Below the pieces are notes generated by a model. It was not told the origin of the DNA, did not search any database, and saw only the letters and a list, made by a program, of their open reading frames with translations. A program made the translations under genes and the position numbers. Positions 36,020 through 43,812 of a stretch of 64,000 nt of DNA are shown here, piece after piece. How positions within the stretch are numbered: position 1 is the first letter of the stretch; each line of letters starts with the position of its first letter. This stretch comes from a candidate division KSB1 bacterium (GTDB lineage: Bacteria > Zhuqueibacterota > Zhuqueibacteria > Zhuqueibacterales > Zhuqueibacteraceae): the NCBI GenBank assembly GCA_034506255.1, contig JAPDPX010000003.1, positions 434,001-498,000 on the forward strand, in the 5' to 3' direction.

Positions 36020-38368
36020 ATGGCCAGACGCCCGGTCTTCTTCCTTGCGCTTGCTCTCAGTCTCGGCATTTTCATTCAGCGTCGTTGCGATCTTCCTGCC
36101 ACTTTTCTCAGCGCCGCTTTTGCCTTCAGTTTGTTGACAGCGGGCCTGCTTTTTTTTGCGGCCCGCAGCCCGAGTCGCAACAGCACGCCGTGGTTGTTGC
36201 TGGCCTGTCTTTTGGCGGGCATGTTGCGCCTGCATCTTGAAGAACGGCCAGGCGTGGGGGAAGTCAGCTCCCGGGTCGATGACACCCGCGAGGTCTGGCT
36301 GTTGGGCACGGTGGCCAGTGTTCCGGAAGCACGTCCCAATTCCTGGCGCTTTCGTTGTCGGGCGCTTGCCATATGGACCGCAGGCACCGTGGAACGCATC
36401 CACGGTGCAGTACTGGCTTACTTGAAAACAGCGGAGCCGCCCGCTGTCTCCGAAACCCTCATCATGCGGGGCCGGCTTGTGCTGCCGGATGCCAGCCGCA
36501 ATCCCGGCGCGTTCGATTACCGCGCCTATCTCAAAGCGGCCGGTATCAACGCAATCTTCTTTGCCTCGGATTCCCTGCAATGGTGTTCGGGCAAAACGGC
36601 GCGATTTTCCGGTGATCGTCTGGTTGCCCAGGTCAAAATCTGGATGGAATCCCGGCTCGCGCACTTTGCCTCCGGACAGGAGCTGGCCCTGCTGCAGGCG
36701 TTGTTGTTGGGCAACCGCACCAGCCTGGAGGACGAGGTGATCGAGAATTTCTCGCGCACCGGTTTGATTCATGTGCTGGCCGTGTCCGGTTTGCATGTCG
36801 GTTTCATCGCGCTGATCCTGGTTGTGTTGGTGGAGCTGGTTCGCGTGCCCAGGCGCTGGCAGTGGCCGGTGCTGGTGGCGGGACTGACGTTTTATGCCGT
36901 GCTCACCGGCCTGCAACCGCCGGTGCTGCGGGCCACGGTGATGGCAGCGGTGGTGCTGCTGGGCCGCGCCTTGCAACGCTCCGTTTCGATTTACAACAGC
37001 CTGGGTATTGCGGCTGTGTTGATCCTGCTCTGGCAGCCGCTGCAGCTTTTCCAGATTGGCTTTCAGCTTTCCTTCGTCGCGGTGCTGGGGATTGTCTATC
37101 TCTACCGGCCGTTGTTGTTTCATCTTGCGAAGCTGCCGGGCAGCCGCCTTCCGGGCATGCGCCCGGCCGTGGCGTTGCTGGCTGTTTCGCTGGCGGCACA
37201 ACTGGCGACTGTGCCGTTGACTGCCATGGCTTTCGGGCGTGTGCCGCTGCTGGCGATTGTGGGGAATTTACTGGTGATTCCCGCGTCGTTCGTGCTGGTG
37301 GCCGCGAGCGCCGTGGGCTGTCTGGCGGCAGTGTTCAGCGATTTTGTAGCGCTGGCTTTTGGCAGCGTGGCCCAACTCATGGCAGCGGGTCTGATCTCGT
37401 TGACCCGCTGGCTGGCGGATTTGCCCCTCGCTTATGTCGACGGTGCGGCTCTGCCCGGTCTTTTCTGGCTGGCGTATACGCTTCTCGGTGCCGCGCTGAT
37501 TGAATGGCGGCGCCGGCCACGCCGCCTCCTGCTGCCACTCGGTTTGCTGACACTCAATTGCTGCGTCTGGCTCGCGGCCCTCGCCACGGCGCCCAGGCTG
37601 CGGATAACCTTCTTCGACGTCGGCCAGGGTGATGCCATATTGCTCGAGTTCCCGCAGCGCAGGGAGATGTTGATCGATGCCGGCCCGGCGAATGAATTCA
37701 CCACCGCGGCGGAAAACGCGCTGTTACCCTATTTGCGCCGCCGGGGCATCCGTCGCTTGGAAGCGGTGCTCATCACCCACCCTCATGCCGATCATCTCGG
37801 CGGTCTGCCGTCATTGTTGCGCGCATGTGCCATTGAATCCGTTTACTTTTGCGGCCGCGAAGCCGATTCCGATCTCGAACAGGCTTGCGAACGCCTGCTG
37901 GATAGTTTGCGGATCACGCAACGCCTCTTGCGCGCGGGGGATCGCCTCTCCGGCTTCCCGGGCGCGCAGCTCACGGTACTCCATACCGGTGCCCTGCTCG
38001 ACGCCGTGCCGTCGCTCAATGACGCCTCCATCGTGCTCAAAGTGTTATTCGGCGAGGTCAGTTTGCTTTTCCCCGGCGATGCCGAAGGCTGGAGTGAAAG
38101 CCGCCTGCTGCAGCATGCACCGGCACTGGCCAGTGATTTGTTGAAAGTGGGACATCACGGCAGCCGCACCTCCAGCACGCCGGCATTTCTCGCCGCGGTG
38201 TCCCCCCGCTGGGCCGTCATCTCAGCGGGCCGGCGCAATACCTTCGGCCATCCCGACTCGTTGATTCTGGCGCGCTGCGACTCGCTCGGCATTGCGTGGT
38301 TGCGCACTGATCAATCCGGTGCAATCGTTTTTGAAAGCGATGGCCGGGAATTGTGGCGTGTGCGGTAA
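36020..38368 (+). CDS. comEC: ComEC/Rec2 DNA uptake channel
   Basis: A 782-residue inner-membrane protein. The N-terminus carries hydrophobic segments and a DUF4131-type soluble part. The Competence domain (~220-480) has VLAVSGLHVGFIALIL and many helices. A C-terminal metallo-beta-lactamase-like domain (~525-775) has FFDVGQGDAILLEFP, MLIDAG, ITHPHADHLGG (the HxHxDH metal motif, ~587) and KVGHHGSRTS. The family transports single-stranded DNA into the cytoplasm, and the hydrolase domain is thought to degrade the non-transported strand. This implies natural transformation. It ends in a shared terminator with the convergent lipoprotein gene. Confidence 0.94.
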   Translation: MARRPVFFLALALSLGIFIQRRCDLPATFLSAAFAFSLLTAGLLFFAARSPSRNSTPWLLLACLLAGMLRLHLEERPGVGEVSSRVDDTREVWLLGTVASVPEARPNSWRFRCRALAIWTAGTVERIHGAVLAYLKTAEPPAVSETLIMRGRLVLPDASRNPGAFDYRAYLKAAGINAIFFASDSLQWCSGKTARFSGDRLVAQVKIWMESRLAHFASGQELALLQALLLGNRTSLEDEVIENFSRTGLIHVLAVSGLHVGFIALILVVLVELVRVPRRWQWPVLVAGLTFYAVLTGLQPPVLRATVMAAVVLLGRALQRSVSIYNSLGIAAVLILLWQPLQLFQIGFQLSFVAVLGIVYLYRPLLFHLAKLPGSRLPGMRPAVALLAVSLAAQLATVPLTAMAFGRVPLLAIVGNLLVIPASFVLVAASAVGCLAAVFSDFVALAFGSVAQLMAAGLISLTRWLADLPLAYVDGAALPGLFWLAYTLLGAALIEWRRRPRRLLLPLGLLTLNCCVWLAALATAPRLRITFFDVGQGDAILLEFPQRREMLIDAGPANEFTTAAENALLPYLRRRGIRRLEAVLITHPHADHLGGLPSLLRACAIESVYFCGREADSDLEQACERLLDSLRITQRLLRAGDRLSGFPGAQLTVLHTGALLDAVPSLNDASIVLKVLFGEVSLLFPGDAEGWSESRLLQHAPALASDLLKVGHHGSRTSSTPAFLAAVSPRWAVISAGRRNTFGHPDSLILARCDSLGIAWLRTDQSGAIVFESDGRELWRVR

Positions 38369-38416
38369 GATTGCAGTTTCTCCCTGAAATCGGGCGCGCG
38401 CGAAAGGCTGAAAAGA

Positions 38417-38452
38417 AAAACGCCGTCCGGCGTGAGCCGAACGGCGTTTTAT
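38417..38452. terminator. Bidirectional terminator between convergent genes
   Basis: ACGCCGTCCGGC and GCCGAACGGCGT form a ~12-base stem (one mismatch) with a GTGA loop. AAAAGAAAA on the left and TTTTAT on the right provide U-runs for both directions. It sits between the comEC stop and the minus-strand lipoprotein stop. Confidence 0.85.
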
Positions 38453-38478
38453 CACGGAGAAGGGGAGGTCAGCTACCT

Positions 38479-39495
38479 TTACGATTTGCTCCAGCGAGCG
38501 GCGAAGAAACCGCGCTGGCCCTGGTTGTTGCCGAGCAGGAAGTGGCCTTTGAGGCCGCCCGTGGCTTCGCGATTGCGGTCTAACCAGCGGCCCTCGAACC
38601 AGCCTGTCTGATTGCCGCGTGTATAGTCCCAATGACCGGCGAGCAACCCGCCGAATTCCCCTTTGTTGCTGATGTACTTGCCGAAGAACACCTTTTCGCC
38701 GTTGCGGCGCTCGCCCCAAATGCCGCGCAAGGTGCCCGCGTTCCCGCCCTCGCTGCTGATCCAGCGGCCGCTGAACTCACCACCCTGGCGGTTTGTCTTC
38801 ACCCAGCGGCCTTCGAGAAAGCCGCCGGCAAAAGGCCGCACTTCCCGGCTGCGACTCACGATGGAAACCTCGTGGCCCGTGGCATCGACTGCCTCGACGA
38901 GGTCCAGTGAATTCAGATCGGAATAGGGGAAAGTGCGGGAATAACTGCCGAGCGTGATGGTCAGCTCGCCGGCAGTGGCAGCCGTGTCCTTGTCTACAAT
39001 CATCAACATCAAACCGTCAAAATGCTGCTGAGTCGTCGAGGTAAAGGCAATCTCTTTGCGGCTGCTGCGCGGGCGTTGAATGTAATCGCCGGGCTCAAAG
39101 GCAATTTTCCTCAGGGCTGCCAGTGTGCCGCGCGTGATGTGGATCGAACCGCTCCAATCCACTCTCTCGGTGGCGGTGGAGTCGAATTCCAGCAAACCCC
39201 ATTTCACGCGGAGGAAGTAGGCCTTCACTCCGTTTTGGGTGGCGGCCAAGCCCAGGGACTCGACAGCCAGCGGGTCTCCGGTCTCGGCATCTTCCACTGC
39301 CTCCGCTATGACGTCTTCGTCGTTGAACATTGGCGCTTCATCACTGGTGGTGAATCCGCCGAAGTCTTTTTCCAGGCTCAGTTCGGTACTGGAATCAGCT
39401 TCTGTAACTGCTTCAACTGGTTGCTGTTGATTGCATGCGGTCAGGAGCATGCCAGCGGTGGCCAGCAAAGCCGACCATTGCAGAATGCGTTTCAT
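38479..39495 (-). CDS. Lipoprotein with MORN-like G-x-W repeats
   Basis: A 338-residue lipoprotein from ATG 39495 (AGAGGT upstream). The lipobox LLTAC places the acylated Cys at ~21. Residues ~30-215 contain an Asp/Glu-rich stretch and a beta-rich part (FLRVKWGLLEFDSTATERVDWSGSI). The last ~115 residues comprise about eight short units ending G-(R/K/H)-(W/Y/F): FLEGRW, FSGRW, LRGIW, FFGKY, LLAGHW, WFEGRW, LKGHF, FFAARW. The spacing (12-17 residues) resembles MORN-type beta-hairpin repeats. The family is not recognised. It is expected on the inner leaflet of the outer membrane or on the surface. Confidence 0.75.
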   Translation of the reverse strand: MKRILQWSALLATAGMLLTACNQQQPVEAVTEADSSTELSLEKDFGGFTTSDEAPMFNDEDVIAEAVEDAETGDPLAVESLGLAATQNGVKAYFLRVKWGLLEFDSTATERVDWSGSIHITRGTLAALRKIAFEPGDYIQRPRSSRKEIAFTSTTQQHFDGLMLMIVDKDTAATAGELTITLGSYSRTFPYSDLNSLDLVEAVDATGHEVSIVSRSREVRPFAGGFLEGRWVKTNRQGGEFSGRWISSEGGNAGTLRGIWGERRNGEKVFFGKYISNKGEFGGLLAGHWDYTRGNQTGWFEGRWLDRNREATGGLKGHFLLGNNQGQRGFFAARWSKS

Positions 39496-39779
39496 GGTGA
39501 TACCTCTTGGTTTGATAATGCTTGGTAGCAACTGGTTGTGGTTGCGTTGTGCCACCAGACAAGGCAAGGCCAATGCCGTAAAAATCCTGGTCTACAGCAG
39601 TGGCCATAAGGTTTTATAAATCAGTGTAGTAGTTTATTCGAAGTCGACATGACATGTATGAAAATGTACCTTCAAGTCCAATTCATTCACTTCTATGTCC
39701 TATTGCGTTCACTTTATAAAAAATAATAAAATTTTTACTAAATAATGACTACATAATAGTTTTTTATTTAATAAAATTG

Positions 39780-39808
39780 TTGACAAATTTTCAAAATTAT
39801 CTTATAAT
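39780..39808 (+). promoter_or_regulatory. Perfect sigma-70 consensus promoter
   Basis: TTGACA (39780-39785), a 17-base spacer and TATAAT (39803-39808) match the housekeeping consensus exactly. It points toward the SNase-like gene, whose start is ~240 bases downstream. Strength is inferred from consensus; an FCB sigma factor may read it differently. Confidence 0.75.
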
Positions 39809-39904
39809 CGCGCGCGCCAATGGGAGGGCAACTTCCTCTTGAATATCTCACCGCACACACGCCACAGGAATGCTCACCTTCCAGGCCTCTGCAAGTTGAA
39901 AAAG

Positions 39905-39938
39905 AAAACGCCGTGTTCATGGCGATGAACACGGCGTG
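39905..39938 (-). terminator. Hairpin with minus-strand U-run
   Basis: ACGCCGTGTTCAT (39909-39921) pairs with ATGAACACGGCGT (39926-39938) around a 4-base loop. A T-run follows only on the minus strand (TTTTCTTTTTC). No minus-strand gene ends here, so on the plus strand it lies inside the leader of the cassette and might be an attenuator or a relic. Confidence 0.5.
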
Positions 39939-40047
39939 GACACAATCAAGCCGGCAAAACCAGCTCGAAAGGTCGGCACACAAAGATAGCTGATTTTGCC
40001 GGAAAATCCAACCACCAATCGTGGCCCGGCCACAGAAAGGCAAAATC

Positions 40048-40326
40048 ATGCGAATGGAAGACTGGATCGAGGGGCCTGTCCTGCGCATCATCGCCGGTGA
40101 CACCTTCGAGATGCAAGTCACGCTCGCGGGCGCGGGGAATGATTATCCCTACAATCCCATTGAAGTGATCCGTCTGGAGCAAAGCGCGCCGCCACCCGAC
40201 ACGGAAGCCGGCGAAGAGGCAAGGCGTCAACTCACCGATCAGCTCTCCGGCAAAATCGTGCGGTGTTACGTCAAAGCACGCGCGCCGGAAGGTCATCTCT
40301 ATTGCGAGGTCATTGTGCGTGAATAG
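40048..40326 (+). CDS. Degenerate SNase-like (OB-fold) small protein
   Basis: A 92-residue protein; ATG 40048 is preferred over GTG 40021 because GAAAGG lies seven bases upstream. The pattern VLRIIAGDTFEM ... VIRLEQSAPPPD ... AGEEARRQLTDQLSGKIVRCYV ... LYCEVIV follows the staphylococcal nuclease fold: DGDT strand, RL-x-x-x-PE turn, AR-x-x-L helix, GK-x-V strand. Of the catalytic set, one metal Asp and the first Arg remain, but the DTPE acidic pair and the second Arg (YGR) are missing, and the C-terminal helix is absent. A nucleic-acid-binding rather than cutting role is likely. It is the first gene of the HsdS/HsdM-like cassette. Fold assignment is by eye. Confidence 0.6.
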   Translation: MRMEDWIEGPVLRIIAGDTFEMQVTLAGAGNDYPYNPIEVIRLEQSAPPPDTEAGEEARRQLTDQLSGKIVRCYVKARAPEGHLYCEVIVRE

Positions 40327-40536
40327 AAACGGTGTCTGTCCGCAAACCCAAACCGGTGCTGGTGCTCCTGCAACACTTGGCCGTTGTATTTTTATCCCGG
40401 CCTTCGCCTGCGGCGCGCTGTCGGGCATCTTTCGGCTTGGTCGGGGCAGGGGCGGCGCGGTGCGGACGTTGTAATTCATCGGGCCCCCGGGCTCACCGCC
40501 GCCCGGGGGCCTCACCTTCAATTGCGGGGATTCTTC
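40327..40536. other. Gap between SNase-like and HsdS-like genes
   Basis: About 210 bases without a supported gene. Its only clear structure is the perfect GC hairpin at 40483-40510. GCGGGGA before ATG 40537 is the ribosome site of the HsdS-like gene. Confidence 0.5.
40483..40510. promoter_or_regulatory. Perfect 10-base GC hairpin
   Basis: GCCCCCGGGC pairs exactly with GCCCGGGGGC around an 8-base loop, 26 bases before the HsdS-like start. There is no T-run, so it is not a simple terminator. It could stabilise or process the mRNA, or limit expression of the downstream genes. Confidence 0.5.
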
Positions 40537-41139
40537 ATGTCTGCCTTCCCCCACTATCCACTGGAAGCAGTCGCGCAAGTCTTCGTTGGGCTGGCGCGCC
40601 ACGGTAATGTGCTCAGCTCGCAGAAATACGGCCTGCAGATGAGCCTGATCGGCATGAAAGCCATCGGTGAATCGGGGGTGGATTGGGAGGCCATCGAGAC
40701 GGTGAGTCTCGCGCCCGGGGTCGATGCGGCCTCGTCGCAGGTTGCCGCCGGTGATGTGCTGCTCACCTGTCGCGGCACGGCGGTGCGCGTGGCGCTGCTG
40801 CCCGAGCGTGCTGCAGGCATGATCATCGATTCCAATCTCATTGCCATCCGTTGCGGCCCGCAATTGCTGCCCGAGCTGTTGGTCGCTTTCCTCCGGCATC
40901 CCGCCGGCCGTGAGCTCCTGGAACGCGCCTCGCAATCCACCACCCGCCAGAAGAATCTCACGCTCAAGGCTGTGCGCCGCATCATGCTGCCGGTACCTCC
41001 CCCAGGCAGGCAGGAACAATTGGTGAAGCTGCTGCGTGCCGCCGAGCGACACCATCACCTGGCACTGGCCGCCGCCACGCAGCGACTGGCGCTGGCGCAC
41101 AATCTGGTGGTGCATACGCTGCTGGAAAATGGAGGGTGA
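40537..41139 (+). CDS. Half-size HsdS-like specificity subunit
   Basis: A 200-residue protein; ATG 40537 has GGGGA seven bases upstream. It looks like one half of a type I restriction specificity subunit: one target-recognition domain (~1-130) with AAGDVLLTCRGTAVRVALLP, IDSNLIAIRCGPQLLPELLVAFLRHPAGRELL and the SQSTTRQKNLTLKAVRRIMLPVPPPGRQEQLVKLL transition, then one helical spacer (~160-200). Full HsdS has two such halves; half-size forms act as dimers. It ends one base before the HsdM-like start, with a shared GGAGGGTGAC site, so the two are coupled. Confidence 0.75.
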   Translation: MSAFPHYPLEAVAQVFVGLARHGNVLSSQKYGLQMSLIGMKAIGESGVDWEAIETVSLAPGVDAASSQVAAGDVLLTCRGTAVRVALLPERAAGMIIDSNLIAIRCGPQLLPELLVAFLRHPAGRELLERASQSTTRQKNLTLKAVRRIMLPVPPPGRQEQLVKLLRAAERHHHLALAAATQRLALAHNLVVHTLLENGG

Positions 41140-41140
41140 C

Positions 41141-42883
41141 ATGAGGCCGGAGCCTGTGACCCTGGACGAGTTGAGTGCCCATTTTGCCGAAGCCCTCAAG
41201 CTGGTGAGTGCCGTCACCGACCCGCTGCCGTTGCGCAATCATCTTCTGGCAGTCATTCTGTTGAAGCGTCTTCACGATCAGTTCCAGGACCGCTATGATT
41301 CGCTCATCGCACGCGAGCGCAGCCAGGGCAGCTCGGAAGCCGAGGCGGTTGCGGTTGCGGAGGATCCCGATGAGCATCCCATCTTTGTGCCGCGCGAAGC
41401 GCGCTGGCCGGTCTTGCTCGGCACCCCGGGGCACAGTCTGGCGGCTCTGGCGCGTGCCTGCGCCGCGCTGGCGGCCCGCAATCCCGGCGCCCTGGCCGGC
41501 GTGCTCGACCGTCTCTCATTCGAGACGCTCGACACCGGGCTAGGGGCGGCGGCTGCCGATGAGCTGTGGCACCGGCTGTTGCATCATCTCAGCAAAATTT
41601 CGCTTGCCGATCAAAATCTTTTGACCGATGAAGTCTTTGCCGGGGCTATCGACCGTCTGCTGGAAGACTTCATCCAGAAGGCCGGCCGCAAAGCCGGCGA
41701 TTTTGCCAGTCCGCACAGCGTGATGCAGCTCCTGGCAGAATTACTGCAGCCGGCAGACGGCATGCGCCTGTGCGATCCGGTGTGCGGCGCGGCGCGCGGC
41801 CTGCTGGCCTGTCGCGCGTATGTAGCGCGCGCCGGCGGCCAGCTCCAAAACCTCTCACTGCATGGCGAAGAACTCGATCCGGAAACGTGGGTGCTTGGCC
41901 GCTTGAATCTGCTGCTGCATGGGGTCACCGATTTTCAACTCGAGCTGGGCGACACCCTCAGCCGTCCGCTGCTTGCTGCCGACGGCAGTCTGCTAACCTG
42001 CGACCGTCTCATCGCTCACCCGCCGTTTTCCATTGCCAACTGGCCGCGTCACATCGCGAGCAATGATCCCTGGCAGCGCTTTCAGGCCGGCGTGCCACCG
42101 GAAAAACGCGGTGACCTCGCTTTCGCGCAACATGCGCTTGCGGCGCTCACGCCCACCGGCCGCGCGGCCCTCATCATGCCGCACGGCGTGCTCTTTCGCG
42201 CCGGCCTCGAACAGAACATCCGCCGGGGGTGGTTGCAACCGGACTGCGATGTGATCGAAGCGGTCATCGGCCTGCCCAGTGGCCTGGGTTATGGTGCCAG
42301 CCTGGCCTTTGCCATCCTCCTGCTGCGGCCCAACAAACCCCAAGCCCGCCGCGGCCGGGTATTGTTCATCGACGCAACCGCACACCTCGAACCGGAGAGC
42401 CCGGAGCAGGGCTTGCAGGATACCGACATTTTGAAAATCGTGGCCACATACCGCACCTTTGGCGAGGCGGCCCAAATGCCGGCGGCGCTCGAGGAAATCA
42501 TTGCCGAGTGGCTGCGGCATTGTGATACGGCACACCACGCGGCCCGCAACCGCTGGCCGGAAGGGAGCCGCGCCCGGGAGAAGATCGATGCCCAATTTCA
42601 TCTGCGCCGCCAGGCCCTGCAACAGGCCGCCGAACGCGCCCGCCTCTGGCTGGCCCACAACCCCGCCCTCGCCGGTTTCGCGGCCACCGCCACGCTGGCG
42701 GACATCGAGACTGCTCATCATTGCAATCTCAATTTCACCCGCTACGTCAGTGGCCGGCGTTATCAACCAGCCTTTGATTTCACAACCGAGTGGCAGGCTT
42801 TGCGTGAGCTGGAGGCACAACGCAATCAGGCGGAGGGCGATATGGATCGTCTGCTGGCGGAGTGGGGATCGGACAGGGCGTGA
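41141..42883 (+). CDS. HsdM-like protein with altered methyltransferase motifs
   Basis: A 580-residue protein similar along its length to HsdM: helical N-domain, QKAGRKAGDFASPHSVMQLLAELL, SLHGEELDPETWVLGRLNLLLHG, GVPPEKRGDLAFAQHALAAL, ALIMPHGVLFRAG, VIEAVIGLPSGLGYG, and a C-terminal CNLNFTRYVSG. Two key sites differ. SAM motif I reads DPVCGAARG (~212) rather than DPxCGxGG, and the catalytic motif IV reads AHPPF, with His293 replacing the Asn of NPPF. An insertion of ~80 helical residues lies before the C-terminal motif. Methylation is therefore doubtful, and it may act as a DNA-binding scaffold with the half HsdS. No HsdR is nearby. Confidence 0.75.
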   Translation: MRPEPVTLDELSAHFAEALKLVSAVTDPLPLRNHLLAVILLKRLHDQFQDRYDSLIARERSQGSSEAEAVAVAEDPDEHPIFVPREARWPVLLGTPGHSLAALARACAALAARNPGALAGVLDRLSFETLDTGLGAAAADELWHRLLHHLSKISLADQNLLTDEVFAGAIDRLLEDFIQKAGRKAGDFASPHSVMQLLAELLQPADGMRLCDPVCGAARGLLACRAYVARAGGQLQNLSLHGEELDPETWVLGRLNLLLHGVTDFQLELGDTLSRPLLAADGSLLTCDRLIAHPPFSIANWPRHIASNDPWQRFQAGVPPEKRGDLAFAQHALAALTPTGRAALIMPHGVLFRAGLEQNIRRGWLQPDCDVIEAVIGLPSGLGYGASLAFAILLLRPNKPQARRGRVLFIDATAHLEPESPEQGLQDTDILKIVATYRTFGEAAQMPAALEEIIAEWLRHCDTAHHAARNRWPEGSRAREKIDAQFHLRRQALQQAAERARLWLAHNPALAGFAATATLADIETAHHCNLNFTRYVSGRRYQPAFDFTTEWQALRELEAQRNQAEGDMDRLLAEWGSDRA

Positions 42884-43076
42884 GATAAAAACGGTTCTGC
42901 GTTGATTTGTGTGTGAGTAAATCGTAACGCGGCCCCAAACAAATTTTCTGGCGGGGTCGCGTTGATTTTTATCGGCCGCAAGCTGTACAAATCGGTGTCG
43001 CCAAAATCTCGGCGGCAAATGGTGTTTTCCGGGTAATTGCCATGCCGCGCGCTTCAGGCCTTATGAGGGAGACGAA

Positions 43077-43127
43077 CTTTCGTAGCAGTGCCTTCAGAAA
43101 CCGACCTGGAAGGGTCTGCGACAAAAG
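43077..43127 (+). repeat. CTTTTGTAG palindromic repeat, copy 3
   Basis: Reads CTTTCGTAG-CAGTGCCTTCAG ... GGGTCTGCGACAAAAG and aligns with copies at 6955 (same strand) and 19628 (opposite strand). The ends have one or two mismatches, so this copy is more decayed than copy 1. The left flank from ~43035 is also shared with copy 2. Confidence 0.75.
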
Positions 43128-43140
43128 CTATTCCCATGAT

Positions 43141-43212
43141 AAACGCAAAGTCGCCAGGAGCCCCGCAAGGTTTTCCCTTGCGGCTTGGCGACTCCGCCTT
43201 TTTGCGTTGCGA
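43141..43212 (+). repeat. Dispersed AACGCAAAG repeat, copy 2
   Basis: AAACGCAAAGTCGCCA at the left pairs with TGGCGACTCC...TTTTTGCGTT at the right, around an inner CCGCAAGG...CTTGCGG hairpin. It matches 6825-6899, which has a short extra GCGA in the middle. Confidence 0.7.
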
Positions 43213-43248
43213 AAAGAAAACAGTAACGATGCAGTTCCCTGTTTGACC

Positions 43249-43409
43249 TTGCCACGGCTTGGTCGAGGCATCCCTGCCGGGAACATCTGCAGGATCGCAG
43301 GATAAAGCCACGGTCAAACCGTGACGGAACGGTTATGCTTTGCGAAACCACTGCGGCTGCGCGCCCTTGCGTGTTTTTGAATTTTTATCACTGCGAAAAG
43401 TTGGCAGCA
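43249..43409 (-). repeat. Dispersed GACGCGAAGCCGCAGG repeat, inverted copy
   Basis: The reverse complement runs from CTGCCAACTTTTCGCAGTGA to GCCACGGC-type ends as in 19764-19920 and 60140-60298. It directly adjoins the AACGCAAAG repeat, so the two families are nested here. Confidence 0.7.
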
Positions 43410-43570
43410 TTGAACCTCTTGTCTGCCGGCAGGGAGCAAATGCGGGCTGCGGCATTTGGGGGGATACGATGCCAAGGCCAACGCCGGTCTGATGAAACGC
43501 TTTTGTGCAAAACCCGCGGCCAATATCCCGCCATTGTTTACCCACAGCAAGCAACTGAGAGCATAAAAAA

Positions 43571-43633
43571 TCCTCCCACGAAAACGAAGTTCCTCGGAAA
43601 AACCTTTCGAGGAAGTTCCTTTTCGTGGGAGGA
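43571..43633. repeat. Long near-perfect hairpin
   Basis: The left arm (43571-43600) starts TCCTCCCACGAAAA and ends TTCCTCGGAAA. The right arm (43605-43633) is its complement with two mismatches and one bulge, ending TTTTCGTGGGAGGA. The loop is four bases. Relics of the same CCTCCCACRAAA motif occur near 45704 and 52686. No T-run follows, so a terminator role is not clear. Confidence 0.8.
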
Positions 43634-43812
43634 TGAGAGGGGATGTCTTTGGCAAACAGGCGAATTTTATACTCGTTGAGGATTGCAATGTGAATCTCTG
43701 AGTATGAAGCGTCCGCCCGGCACACCAACTCAAAAACCAACCCTAAACGGCTGTGGAACGCGAGCAGAGTATTGCCCCCGGGGTGCACCTGTCCGGCAGG
43801 ACGCGGCGGGCC

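Larger units (their letters stand above)
39496..40047. other. AT-rich island upstream of the SNase/HsdS/HsdM cassette
   Basis: About 550 bases with no gene. From ~39610 to ~39830 the sequence is sharply AT-rich (runs such as AATAATAAAATTTTTAC) in an otherwise GC-rich window. It contains the consensus promoter at 39780 and a strong hairpin at ~39909-39938. The composition suggests sequence of different origin. Confidence 0.75.
42884..43812. other. Repeat-rich intergenic region with long hairpin
   Basis: About 930 bases without a gene, between the HsdM-like gene and the convergent pspA-like gene. It contains a CTTTTGTAG palindrome, the AACGCAAAG repeat, a long inverted dispersed repeat and the ~63-base hairpin, all listed separately. 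Confidence 0.65.

Noticed and set aside
40048..42883. Complete type I restriction-modification system
   Set aside because: No HsdR, only half an HsdS, and HsdM motifs are altered, so calling it a working RM system is not supported.
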